A DNA stretch of 64,000 nucleotides from assembly GCF_023278565.1 (NCBI RefSeq), contig NC_064681.1:2666001-2730000 (forward strand). Reading direction: 5' to 3'. Of the stretch, positions 46,362-60,000 are shown piece after piece. The number at the start of each line of letters is the position of its first letter. The first letter of the stretch is position 1. Below the pieces are notes generated by a model. That model did no database searches, had not been told where the DNA came from, and saw only the letters and a list, made by a program, of their open reading frames with translations. The translations under genes and the position numbers were made by a program. This stretch comes from Colletotrichum lupini. Lineage: Eukaryota; Ascomycota; Sordariomycetes; Glomerellales; Glomerellaceae.

Positions 46362-49300
46362 TAGTTATTATAACTAATATAAATACGCCCGAGGATTAGT
46401 AAAGTACTTTTTAATAATACGGAATTTAGCTAAGTAATAATACGAACGCCGTAAATAGCCGGGTTAATACGGACGTTAAGATTTAATATATTAACGCTAA
46501 TTTAAAAATTATACTTTATAAAGCTAAAAATCCTTTTAATACGGGCTATATTATAAATATAAAAGAATATATAAGGGGCCCCTTAACCCTTAATAAAAAG
46601 GAGTATATAATATAAAATCTAACTACTTACGCGGGCTAGTATTAAGAGGTTTTATATATATTAAAGTAAGTATAACTTACTTTCTAAACGGCTAGAAGCG
46701 GGGGAAGGTCGGGAGCTATTAATAAAAAGAAAATAATAACCGAGTTAGTTAACTACTATTTTAATTAGTAGTTAAGTATAGAGCGTAATATACTTAGTTT
46801 TCCTTAATACGTAATATATAGTACGGCCCCGGCGGATTGCTCCGTTAGGGGGCTAAATAATACTTATAGTTCTTAACGTATTCTTAAATATTTTATTAAA
46901 TATTTTTTTAATAAAACTTCTTTTAGATTAGCTTAAGAGTTTTTATAGCTCCTATATAACCTATTTAATAATCATTATAATATTAATAAAAGATCTCTAT
47001 CTAAAAAAACTCTACTTAAAAAATAATACATTTTTTTTAAAAAATAATATACCCTATTTATTAAATAAATATATTCTTAGCTCGCTAATTATAATACGAA
47101 CTCTTATTAATTATAATATATAAAACTCGTTTTTAATTTATAGTTTTTCAACGAGCTCCTTAGTTTTTAATAAAAAATAAAAAATAAATACCGTTTTATT
47201 TTTTATAAGCTCCTTTATAATAAGATATAAAATATACTATTTTAATATAATAACCCTAGCTCTATTTAACTCCTCTTTATTTTTACTAAACCGTTAACGA
47301 GCGTTTATTAATAACTTTTATATTTCTTTATTTTAAATTATTATAGTAATAATTATTACTATTTTATTAATATACTTTATAATACGTTATTAATATAAAG
47401 AAAAGGATTCCCTATCCTTAGAACTAATTAATATCTAGCTAGGATTATAAAAAGAGGCCTTAACTACTTAAACGTATATTTTAATAATATTATTTTATTT
47501 TTTTAAACTAATTATCCTTTATTAAATATCGGGTAGTAGTTTATTAATAAGATATAGTTTCTAAACTAGCGTAAAAAGGACGTCTTTATAAAACACTTTT
47601 CCCTCTATATAATCTAGCCTCTTAAATAAACCGTTTATTAAGTTCGTTTTCTTTAGCTAGTATTCTAAATTAAAATTAAATATTAATAGTTTATATACTT
47701 ATTTCGTAAGCTTTTTTAAAGGTCTTATATTAATATATTAATTATTTTTTTAAATACTTAGTAATCTATTAAAACTATAAACTTTTATAAAAAGCTTTAA
47801 AAATAATAAGCTTAGTACTCTAGCCCTTTTATTATAATAAGTAGTTCTTATTAACTTATAACTTATTATTACTCCGTATTTAAGAGCTTCTATAACTAAT
47901 AAATAACGGGTTACTATTCTTTATTAACTTATTATAATAAAATTATTATAATAGTTTTAACTAAAACATCGGTTTTTATTTATATAATACGTTATAAGTT
48001 CTAATACGTAAGTACGGTTACCGAGGTAAAAACGACTTTTAACTAATTAAACGCCTTATTTATTTCCTTAGTTTATTAAAAATCCTTTATTTACTCTTTT
48101 TTTATTTTTAGTAATATTATTATTAGTATAATAATACCCGAGTATTTAGTAATAAATTTCTAATAAAAGTTATAGAATCCTAGGAATACTTAAATATCTT
48201 TAATAAACTCTAGTACTTTTTAATCGGCGATCGTTTATACTTATAATAAGTTAATTTTGATTTTTTTTAGTATAATAATATAATTTAAAAACTCGACCCT
48301 TTTTTAATAAAACGAGTACTTTAATAGTTCAGTAAAAAGCTTATATAATTATAAATATTAGAGAACCTTTTTAATATTCTCTATATACTACTTTTTTATT
48401 ATTAACTAGAGTATTAAATCGTTTATATATATTATATAGTAAATATTTAATAAGTCGGCGAGCACTTAGTAAATATATACTTAAAACGTTACGGGTACGT
48501 TTATTAGCTTAAAAGGTATAATAATAGAATAGGGTAGGGTAATTAGTCCTAGCGGTCCTTTTTTAAAGCTAATTAAGTCTAGGGATCTATAAGAGAGCTA
48601 ATCGGAGCAAAATATAAGGAGAAGGGCCCCGATTAGAAATAGGAGCTCAGTAGCGCGGATTTTTATTTTAATTATACATATACTTTTTAAGATCGAACTA
48701 GAGCCTTTTTAATAATTTACTTTCGTATATAATAATATAAAACGATTAAAAAATTTACTTTTCCGATCTAGTTAATACTATCCTCTTTCCCTTAGTCGTA
48801 GCTCCGTTAATTAAGACTATATTAACCTAATTAAAAGAGGTATTTTATATTATTTTTATAAGTATTAGTAGTTCTTTTAAAGTACCGTACCGCGAGAGTC
48901 CCTTATACCCTATACGTTTTTAATAATATACTTAAAATAACCGTATTAGCTCTAGAACGCTATTTTTTATTAGTCTTTTTTTTAAATTCAGATATAGTAA
49001 TAAGCATCCTTAATATCTATTTTTAAGATCTATTTTATTTTATAAAGCTTATTCAAGAGCTTATTAATAAGTAGTAATAAGTATCGATTTTTTATAATTA
49101 CTTTATTTAGCCCATAATAGTTTATATAAAAATATAGCGTACTATCTTTTTTTAATATAAAGAGGATTAGTACCCTAGCTTTATTAACTAAAAATATAAT
49201 ATAACTGTTTACTAAGTTCTTAGTAATATATATATAAAGCTTATTAAGTTATTTTTTACTTAATAAATAAATAGGACTATACGGTAGTTTAGTACTTAGA

Positions 49301-51385
49301 ACTAGGTTAATTAAGTATTTTACCCCGCTATATAGCTACGGTCCTTTTACTAACTACTTATTAAATATCTTTATTTTTAATTAAAGTTCTAATAATAAAC
49401 CCCCTTATAGTTTAGTTTCCGTTACCCCCGTAATACTTTTTATAATAATAATATATAATACGTACGCTCTCTTATAATTTTTAATAATATTATAAGTTAT
49501 TATTTTTAATTCGGTAACTAAAATAGGCTTATATAATTATATATTTATTATTATATTAATACGAATGCCCTTTTAGCTTATTGATAATTACGATAATAAG
49601 AGGTCTACTATTCTTTTATCCTTATTAACTACGGTAAATAGTTACTAAATCTTTTTTAACTACTTATAGTAATTAATAAAAAAGAGTATTAATTAATAAG
49701 CTTTTTTTTAGCTTATAGCTTTACTCTAAAAGTCCCTTAATAAAAAAGCTATAATAATAGCTAAGGTTAACCCTAAGTAAGTTACGAGCTTAGTATTAAT
49801 AATATTTATCTCAGAGTATATATTTATATTAACTTTTATTAGCTTTTTAATAATACTTCGTAAAACTATTATTTTACTTTTTATAATTATTTTTATTAAT
49901 ACTTTCTTAATACTTAACGTAAGTATATTAAGTATATTATTTATACTTACTCGTTTTTTAATAAGTTAACTTTTATAACTCTTAGCTTAGTAATAACCCG
50001 TTAAATAGTTATTAATATTAGTTTCGATCGGGGGTACGTTAGTTTATTATTACCCCTACTTCTTAACTTATTTTTTTAATACTTATTAAATATATAGCCT
50101 ATTTTATTATATATAAAGTACTTAATATTATTACTACGACGCTTTTATAATAGCTTAGTATAAGTACTTTTATTATATAGCTTTTATAATATTATTTTTA
50201 ATAAGTCTTTAGAGCTTAGCTTTTTAGAGCTCTCCTTACTCTTTCTTTTATAAAAGGGGGATATTTAATATAATTATTTTAATAATAAATATAGCCTCTT
50301 TTTACCGTCCTTTTATAACTAATTACTACCCTTTTACTAATTTAATAATTATAATTTATTAGCTTTATAAGCTATATTACGTACTCTCTTAATTAAAACT
50401 TTATAATAAGTTAAATTATTTTATAACTAAGATAGTAATTTAAAAAAGAACTAATATACCTTTATTTTCGAATTCTCTATATTTTTTATATTTAAGTTAT
50501 AATAAATTGCTAATTACTTAGTAAAAACCTAAGTAGGGGTCTAGCCCTTTTTTAGCCTTTTTATCCTTAGCTCTTTATAATATTCCCGTTTTTAAGTCTC
50601 GGGGTCTACGTATTATTAATAAATAAACGCTAAAAAGTCGCTTTAAAAAAGGGGATTTTAAAAGCTGTTTTTATAATTATATTATTACGTTTATAATAAT
50701 AAGGATATTTTAAATAGGGCCTATTTAATATATTATTTTATAATACTTTTTATATAAAGCTTATTACTTATTTTTATAATAATAATCTAGTTTATTACTT
50801 AGGTACTCGTAAACTTTTTTTTAACTAGTTTATAGTTATAAAAAAGAGGCTTTTCGTATTCTTATTAACTTAAATATATTATTAACTACTTAGTAAGTTA
50901 TTAAATAAGCTCTTTATATTAACGCCGTTCTTAATTTTAATTCTTAATTATTATTTTTATTATTTTATAAAAGTAAGTTATTATTAAGCTTATAGGGTTT
51001 ATTAAACTAACTATTTTAGTACTACCCGTGCTTTTATATATACCTTAACTTCGTATATTTAATAATTAAATATTAATAAACGCCCTGTTTATAATAAATA
51101 AGGTCCTTAGGGTATTAATAAAGTAATTAGCCCGTAAGGGTAATTTACCCCGATTATTTTTTTATTTAGCTCTTTTATAAACGCTAATATTTAAATAGAA
51201 CTCGCTTTATAATAAGCTCGTTCTCTTAAATAGAATAGAGTTAAGTAATTAATTCTAAATAGTTATAATTTATTAATATTAATAGCTCTTTATTAATAGC
51301 TAAGTATTATTTTATTCACGTTTTATTCGTTTTTATAATTTATTATTACTTATATTAATTATTTTATAAAAATAAAAGTTTTAAA
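46362..51385 (-). mobile_element. 5' half of outer Ty3/gypsy element (gag to reverse transcriptase), RIP-degraded
   Basis: On the minus strand at about 49085-49160 the decayed protein reads KKDSTLYFYINYYGLNKVII then KNRY, the start of a Ty3/gypsy reverse transcriptase (KKDGSLRFCVDYRGLNKxTxKNRY type). It is followed at lower coordinates by LKIDIKDAYYYI*I, the next conserved block. Gag should lie toward 50-51.3 kb. The first 500 bases (46362-46870) are less AT-rich and unlike the rest, so a separate small insertion there is possible. No frame is open. Confidence 0.68.
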
Positions 51386-51578
51386 ATTATAAAAAATTAG
51401 ACTATAAGTACTTAATTAATAAGGTTATAATATAAATATAAGTATATTATAAAACTAAAGCTTACGGAGTCCTTTATAAGAGCTCTATTTTTTAAAAAGT
51501 CTTTTTTATAATACGATTCGTATACTAATTACTAAGTTATTAGCGTCTTATCGCTAGCCGTATCTCGAATCTATTATA
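51386..51578 (-). repeat. Right LTR of the outer minus-strand Ty3/gypsy element
   Basis: About 193 bp matching 35606-35797 in direct orientation; in the minus orientation this is the 5' LTR. The two copies differ by many C/T and G/A changes in both directions. I could not define matching target duplications, so the ends may be off by a few bases. Confidence 0.72.
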
Positions 51579-52139
51579 TTAATAATATTAAAAAAGTTAT
51601 TAACTAAGTATTAATAACGTCTATTATTAACTAATTAACTCTTAAAAAGGCTAGCGAGCTCTATAATTAGTTAAAGTTATTTATAGAGCTTAGTCTAAAC
51701 TATAATACTTAACAACTACTATTTAAAAAAATAAAGAAAGTATTTAGTAAGTAGGCCTACTATTTAGTAATATCTTAGTACTATATTCGAGTTTTAAAAG
51801 CTAAAGTTAACTAATTAAAGCTATAAAAAAAGAAAAGTATATTAATAAACTTAAATACTAAATTTATAAATATTTAGGATATATAAAGAGCTTAGGAAGA
51901 CGTTAATAACTATTTAGTTAGTTTTAGTTAACTTATAAGGGTCGAATTACCTAGGGAGAATAATAACTATATTATTATAATAGTAGAAAATAGTTAATTA
52001 ATTAAGTATAGTTAGTAGCGATATTTTAATACTATGTTTTAATAGGGTAGCCAAAAGGGGGGGGGGTGGCCAAAAGGGGGTAGGTCGACTTAGAAGTTGC
52101 CTAGGGACTCTAATTAGAAAGAACATCTTCGTCCATAAC
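51579..52139. other. Right edge of the RIP block
   Basis: AT-rich stop-filled sequence to about 52045, then an abrupt return to ordinary composition. At the junction is a duplicated AGCCAAAAGG/GGCCAAAAGG unit (about 52049-52080), the first copy followed by ten G residues. The origin of the AT-rich part is not identified. Confidence 0.5.
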
Positions 52140-53577
52140 CTAATCATCGTCACTGCTGTTATCAGACTCATCCCACTCTCCATCAACAATGTCGTCATCC
52201 TCGCCATTGGGAACATCCTCCATCATCTCTGTGTCTGCATCTTCATGAAGCCCATTTTGAGCTTGCTGCTCAGAAGAGACGGCTGGCGAGGGATCTTTGG
52301 CTTCTAGGTCTGGCCCATGCTCTGGCAAGTCCGATAGCGACCAAAGTTTGACGCGTTGAAGACTTCCACTCAGAAGGCTGGAAAAAGACTCCTTCATGTA
52401 CATGCCGTCCAGGCAAAATAGCTCCAGCATAGCTAGAACGAGAACCACCTTCCACCACATTGATGTCCAGAAAGAAGTTGGCCATATGAAAACCATTGTA
52501 AGTGCCTCCGCCACGGCAGCAAAATGCCAACGATTGGGGTAGATATGATTCCAGAGAACCCGAGTGTCGTTTAGGTATGAGAAGCTCTATCGAACTTGGC
52601 AAGACACATGTTCGCCAGTGTTTGGCAAGCTCTCCATGATCGAAATCTTGTTTTGAGTCGGTGAACCGAACTCTATGCCGCAGTCTATGTTCCCACATTG
52701 GCAACAGCCTGCCTTGGAAATCCCACGGCTCCTGTTCACAAAACTTTGTCCATCTGCTCCAGACCTCCAGAGCGATTTCATCACTCACTTCGAAATATTC
52801 TCTGTGCTTCTTTCCGCAGCCGCAGGCCCATGATCGACAAAAGTTGGTCAACTCGGCGTGGACCAGCTTTTCGGCAAAGCCGTTCCAGGAGAATTTCACT
52901 GCTGGTGCATCTTCATGTTCAAAAAACTCTGGGTGTTTGCACTGGTACTGAATGTCTTTGCCACGCTTTTCTGGAAGGAATTTGGTGACGCCGATTTTGA
53001 GTAGACGTTGTTTGATCTCGCGTGGCTGGGTGACCTGTACATAGAGGAAGCCCGCAGACTTTGCCTTAGGGCCGGCCTTGATCATGAACTCAAGTTTGCG
53101 GTCGATTTGGGGCCCGCTAAGCTTCTTTGCTGGCGTTGAAGGTTGCTCGCTTGCACTTCGATCCTGTACGACAGGCCGTTGATTTCGTCTTTCAATGTCA
53201 GAGGTTAGGCTTGGGGAAGTGTAAGAACTGTGCAAAGATGGCTTAGCCCGAGTGACGTTGCCAAGGTTGTCAGGTTCCTCGATGTGGGGAGGTTTTGCCG
53301 ATTTCAACGACATCGCAGATGTTGATCTGTTTCTGGGGACGCTTTTCTTCGACGGGGTGTCCACCTCAGATTCATCAGGCCTCTCAGAAGCTGGGGTCCA
53401 ACCAGGGCCGGCGAATTGATTCCAAGAAGGAACATTGACTGAAGCTCGGCGTGGTGGCTGATCGGGCGTCGTCCCCGTTGTGGCCGGTGCCAAAGGGGAA
53501 GAAGCTGTGCTCAGCTGCGCTGCTTTCACGGGCCTAGCCCTGCGCTTCGCGACCTTAAGCGGTGGGGAATTCTGCAT
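52140..53577 (-). pseudogene. T5orf172 (GIY-YIG-like) domain protein gene with frame break near its 3' third
   Basis: The ATG at 53575-53577 opens a 330-residue frame. Residues 1-165 are Ser/Pro-rich and basic (KVAKRRARPVKAAQ). Residues about 176-282 form a T5orf172 domain: GFLYVQVTQP, LLKIGVTKFLPEKRG, then KLVHAELTNFCRSWACGCGK and HREYFEV. This is a GIY-YIG-related fold found in many expanded fungal families, possibly DNA-binding. From about 52586 downward a different frame (SFSYLNDTRVLWNHIYPNRW, a hydrophobic region, KLWSLSDLPEHGP, and an acidic tail ending DESDNSSDDD with stop at 52140-52142) reads as real protein, while the original frame drifts into nonsense. A one-base indel near 52585-52605 or a cryptic intron would explain this. 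The gene is alone on a 1.8-kb island between two repeat blocks. Confidence 0.72.
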
Positions 53578-53861
53578 TGTATAATAAATGAAGCGGGCTG
53601 ATGGGTGAAATATTGTGAATTGAAATCTGAACCTATCAAGTGACAGCAACTGAAGGAGTAATCGATGAGCAGGTGTTTTAGAAGCCCACACTCTTGAGTC
53701 CTCGGCCTCTCAGTGGTATAAATACCAGCAATCATCGGGTTCAGCACAATTTTGAGAAATATTCCGGGATGCAATTTCCTACCTACGACGTTGAGCTGTA
53801 AGCGCCCTTGTTGGTTGCGGAAGCTGCGCCCCCCTGAGCCAGTGAGGCCTGTCTGAGTATC

Positions 53862-54038
53862 TGTCACGTAACAGGGATAGTAATCGCACCTCACAAAGTG
53901 CCCGTCACGTGCTAAATCACGTGTCTATCTTAGATATCGTGTATATAGACCTTTTCCTTTTATCTATTTCTACTTTAATAATTAAGCCACTTTTACTATA
54001 CTCCGTATACCTATTACTACGTACTATAACTCGTAATA
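53862..54038 (+). repeat. 5' LTR of Ty1/copia element
   Basis: 177 bp. The left half is nearly unmutated (CACCTCACAAAGTGCCC) while the right half is RIP-altered (ends CGTAATA). It aligns without gaps with 61160-61336. Confidence 0.93.
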
Positions 54039-57000
54039 GTTATAAGCCTAGCTCTTAGTTAAGACCCCATACTACGATAACGTACTTATTAATACGATTC
54101 CTACGATCTTTTTAAAATAACTAACTTACTTATACCTACTTTAGCCTAAGCTAAACTAACTAGCCGCAATAATTAGATTAAATAGTTTAATATACTTCGT
54201 ACTATAAATAAGGGCGTCGGGGTCTAGAAGTACGTCGACCTAGACGCTCTAAATTCTAATATATTCCTTAACCCCTCTATAGCGCTTACTTCGCCCTTAG
54301 AATTTAAATAATTAGTTATGACCTATAATAAAAAAGAACTACAAGCCTACTAAGCCCGTTATAAAGCGTTTAAAAACGACTAAAAAAACTAGGAAATCCT
54401 CTACTAGTAGCTTCTAAATATAACTCTTAGTACGAACCTTTCGACTTCCTTAAGTACGAGTAACTTATAAAACTAAGCCGGGTTTCTTTTTATAAAGCTA
54501 GCTATACTACCTACTTTACGTAAATAAATCTATTCTTATACCGCACCCGTAAAGAGGATCTATACGCTTAAGAGTATTTAAAAATAATAGGAGCTCGATG
54601 CTAAATATGAGTAACTTATAGCTCACGAACGTAACACTATTAATACGCATATTAAAGTCCTCGCTTAGTAATTAGTAAAATTAGTTAACGCTATACTATA
54701 TAAATACGTATTTTAAAAAGCTACTAAGAACGGTGCTAAGTTTAGTATATAATAAATCGTTAAATATTTAAAATAAGAATTTGCGCCCCCCGAATTAGTA
54801 ATAAGGAGTGCGGTTCGAAAGGAATATTAATAAGCCCTTAATAAAGCGAGGATTAGAATTAACCCCTAATACTAATATAAAGAGTAATAGTCCGCTTATT
54901 TCTAAACTAAAACGTATAATATTCTAAAAATTAGCAAAGAGATCGCCGTACTTAACTTCTTAGTTACGGTTAAGTCTAGACTTAACCCTATATAGGGCTA
55001 ACGCACATATAAGACCTTTAGCAAATTAATAGCCTTCGGAACGCACACGAGGACCCTCGAGGAAATTACGTATATATTTAGCTTAGTAACTTAGGACGTA
55101 TATACTAAACGACCTTTAGGTTAAGGAAGGGCTTACTTTACTTTTACTAAATATTCTAACTTAGTTAATAACGTAAATAATAAAAGTAACGTTATATACC
55201 CTTATAATTGCACATACTTATAGCGCCCTACGGCGTACTAAAAATTAAAATAGGTACTTATAAGCTAAAATACTAATAAGTTATTAATACGAATACTAAG
55301 GAGCTATATAGAGGAAGTCCTCGCTATTATTAAATTAAGTAAGTAGAAATTATTCTATAGTAAGCTTAAGAAAGCTAGTTAGCTAAAGAACGATAGAACC
55401 CCTAAGAAACCTAGGTTTTTAAAAGGATCCTCTAACTAACCTATAGCGAGCTTATTAATAAACTAAAACGAGGGCTACGTAGTTACTATATTTATAAAAA
55501 GTTAGGACTTAGAGATAAACGTAATCTTTAGTACCTTTATAAGTAGCGCTCACCCCCTTTTTTAGAGTACGGTAATAAATAGCTATAAAGTAATATATTT
55601 AGTTAATAATAAGAGCCTATTTAAACCCGAGAGTTATATACTATTAAGTAATAAAAACTACGTTAAATTAAGAACTACTATACTACTTATTACCGCACGT
55701 AGTATTCGTATTATAAAGGGCGTCCTAAACGGACCTAAAGGAAAGGGAACTTACGATTTAAAGCTCTAGAACGTCGCTTATGTTAAGGGATTTTATATTA
55801 ACATAGTCTTAGAGACTTTGCTAAATAGAAGCGCACTCTAATACTACGGTCTAAATTATATTTTATAATAGGGAACGCTTTATAAGAGTACTATTAAAAA
55901 GTAGCTTATTTAAAAGAACAATCTAGTTTTCTTTAAATATAAGCTCCTTTAATCCTATCCTTTTTTTATAAACCTTAAGCGTATTTTATAGAGCCTAGCT
56001 AGTATTATACTACTAGTTAGCTATAGAAAATTCCGTTACTTATATTAATATACTTATAAGAAGTCTAATAGCGCGCTTTTCTAATACTTTAAAATAGGTT
56101 ATTTCGGACCTAATGCTCTTTATTAATTATTATATAAAACTCGAGGTATGCGTATTAAACCTCTATTATAAGTTAAGTATAAAGTATATATATTATCTAA
56201 AGCTAAGATAGTAGTCTTAAGAAGACTACTCTCGAGAAGAGCCTCACGGCTATAGTACTATATATACTAAGATCTCTTTTATTTCGAACTATTTCTTAGT
56301 AAATAATAATATATATTTATAACTTCTAACGAATATAATAAGCAGCTTAGGGGGTTCCCTTTAAGGATAAAAATAGAAAAAGAAGTGCTTTTCGTACTAT
56401 AGAGCCTCGAAGTAGCGATTTATTATTAAAAAGGGACTCTAATCTACTTCTTTAAAAATAATAATAAGACCGCTCTCCTAACTATAAACGTTAAATGCGC
56501 ATATAAAACGTAATATAGCGAGCTAAGAATTAAAATAGAACTTCTACCTCTATATATAAAAGAACCTATAAGTAACGCTAAAAAAGTAAGTTAACTCGTA
56601 ATTACTAAAGCTTATAAGATACGCCTTTTTATAAACCTCCTTACGAATCTATAGGACGAAATAGTACTAGTAGTAATTTTTATTTATAATATTACCCCAC
56701 GGGAGGCTAATAAAAGAGATTCGCCTATTATAATAAAAATTAATTAATAAAAGTAATATTAACGCTAGTAATAGACAGGTTACTAAGTACGGGATTCTAA
56801 ACTAGTTACCCCGTATCTTAGTAACCTCTACGTATATAGCTACTAAGTATACCCTTTTTATAAAGATTATAAAAGGGGTATATATCGGAAGGAGTTTAAA
56901 GTACTTCCCTATAGGTATATAGGATACCTAGTTAGATATATACTAAAAACGCATAACTTATATAAGGTCTAGGTGCCTGCGCTTAAGTAAGTGTTTATTA

Positions 57001-60000
57001 CGAAGAATATTAGGTTTAATAAAAAAGTCTTTTATAATCCCGTATACGAAGAATAAGCTATCGTAAGTAAGTAAGCAAATTTAGTAATTTAAAAAATATA
57101 AGAACTCTTTAATATTAACGATAAGTTAATTCGAGCACTTAAGGAAGTAGATCTAGACTTCGGAAATACTAATACTTAAGATAACTCTATAGTTAAGGAT
57201 AGTATTATTATTAGATTTTTAACTATTTAGGACGCTAAGTAACCGATAGATGTACTCTAGGGTATAATAAATAAGGCTAAAGAGGTTAATATAGTCTTAT
57301 TATTATTACTAACTCTTAAAATAACCCCCTTGCGCGAGCTCGGGGGTAGGGGTAAAGAAGGGGATATAGTAACCGGGTTATAAACGGCTCTGCGTAGTTT
57401 ATAATCCTCTTTATAAGCGCTTATATATATTACAGAGGTTCTCGAGCTTTTAATTTTTAACGGCTCTTAATAAAACGCTAAAGTACGTAGTAAATAAGGT
57501 ACCGATTACGAAAAAGTAATTTTTAATACTAAAATCGACGTTAATAAGGAACCCTTATAATAAACCTCTATTATTATATAAGAATAGAGCTTATAAAAAC
57601 CGCCTTATCGAGTATTAAGTAAAGCTCTGTTAGGTCCTAGATATTTAAACCGGGCCTATAAACCTCTATAATACTTTAATAGTAGTATTTTCGTAACGCT
57701 CTTATATTCGAATATAAGAAACGGTAATTATTATAACCGTCTCTAGGACTACTTTTTCTCTACTTTTATACCTAATTAGTAAAAAGCTATAGAGGAAAGT
57801 AATATAGGATATATAATACTTTATTAAGTAATAAAAAGAGCAGTTTATAAGACCTACTTAGAGCGCTCTAAAAGAGTTTAAAAACCACGACTTACTAAAG
57901 TTAACTTCTAGAGCTTACTAAAGAAGTTTAGTAATATTAAATATTTCCTACCGTAACTATAAAAGTTACTTAGGGATACTATAGACGCAAAAATAAAAAA
58001 GCTAAGGGATATTAATATATAAGAAGAGGTCGACCGTAATCCTAAATAAGGGATCCTATTTTTATTAAAATAGGTATATACTTATAAGCATAACGTCGAT
58101 AACGAGGTTAGCGAGGTAAAAGTACGTATATATATAAGGGGGGATATATAACTACTTAACCCCTTATAAAATACGTACGCTTTAATACTCGCTATAAAGG
58201 CCTTTAGGCTTATAATAGTAATAGCTACCTAATTCGACTTTAAAATAGACTAATATAATACTATTAACGTATTCCTTAACGCGCCTCTTAAGAGCGAGAA
58301 GCTAGTAATTATTAAACTCCTAGAGGGATATAAGGTTATTAGTAAAGTAAATAAACTCTAACGCGCTCTATATAGCCTCCGAGACTTACTAATTCTCTAG
58401 TTCTAAACTTTTACCTCTATACTCCGTAATATAAATATAATATATAGCTACGAGGAGATCTATATTTACTAAACCGTAAATAAGAAGGTAATACTAATAT
58501 TCTATATTAATAACTTTATTATTCTATACTATTAAAATAACCGAAAGGCGGCTTAGGGAATCGTCGATAGTATAAAAGAATATATTAACCTTAAAGAGAA
58601 TAGACTAATTAATTACTTCTTCGGAGTGCGAATTTTACGAGACCGTACTACTTATAAAGTTTACTTTATTTACGACGTATATATCAAGCGAGTTACTAAG
58701 CGCTTTAACCTTATAAATTTATTATATCTAGCTACCCCTCTTCCTTAAGAAGAGTTTAAATTAAACGAGGGGTAAGTAATAAAGGAGGAAATAAAGAGCT
58801 ACTAAGAGAAGGTCGGGAGTATGCTTTATATAGCTATTATAATTAGACTAGACGTCGCCTTTACTTACTCGTAATTATTACGGTTCTTAACTAACCTAAG
58901 CGCAACCTATATCAAAGTAATTAACTATTATATCTAATATCTCTATATAATAAAATATCTTACGCTCTATTATAGTAGTATACTAAGTGCGTAATTATTA
59001 CTTTTAACTAAAGATACTAGCTTTGTAAATAACGAGGTAATACGACGATTATCTTAGGAATATATAATATTCCTTTTTAGCGGCCTAATTTAATAAAAAT
59101 TAGTACGCTAAGCGACGGTTATAATATTAACTACCGAAACTAAGCTTCTTTACTTTAAGGAAACTATAAAAGAGACTATAGCTCTAAAGCGCCTTTTTAA
59201 GGATATTACCCTTAACCTAAGAGAAGTATAATTAGTTAATTACGATAATTAGTAAATAATTCGACTCGTCGTAAGGGAAGGAGAAAGAATAGCTACTTAA
59301 CTTCGCTATATTAATATATAGAATATATAGCTAAGATAAGAGTACGCTAGAGGTAGCTTTGAAGTTACTTATATATTAACAAAAAATATACTAGTAAATA
59401 GACTTACTAAAAACCTTTTACGAGCTAAGTTCGAATATTTCCGTATACTTCTTAACTTCTACGATGCGCAAGAAGCTATTATAAATAGCTAAAATAGTTA
59501 AAAATAATTAATTTAGGCTACGCTTAGAAAAACTTAATACCTAAAGGTAGATAATAAACAGAACCTAGAGTGCGGCCCGGAGGCTTAAAATAAATAAAAT
59601 AACCTTACCCCGTAGGGTATACGCGCGCTAGGAAACGTATCTTACGTACTTCGAAGTTTATAAAGCTAAGAGTAGCGGGGGTAGCGGGGGGCGCGGGAGC
59701 TAAAATAACCGTTAAGTTAATAACTTAGGGTATAAAAGCAGGCGGCGCAATAGGAGGTTAGTTATAAATAACTACGATAAGTATAAGAGAAGACTAGGGG
59801 CGCGCGTTAAAGAAGTCCTCTATATAAAAGCTAATATAGTTCTCGTATATCCTCTAGTTATTATATATCTAGCGGACGATACTATAGAGCTTAGTAATAT
59901 CCTACTAAAACTATAATTAAAAGTGCGCTTTTTAATAATAAAAAAGAATAATATATTTACGAGAGAGGGAGCGCTACTTATAATAGCTTTAGTAAGGGCC

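Noticed and set aside
28393..52050. Whole AT-rich block as one giant DNA transposon with terminal inverted repeats (CCCTATTA at both ends)
   Set aside because: The end match is only about 8 bases, and the inside is clearly several LTR elements in different orientations.
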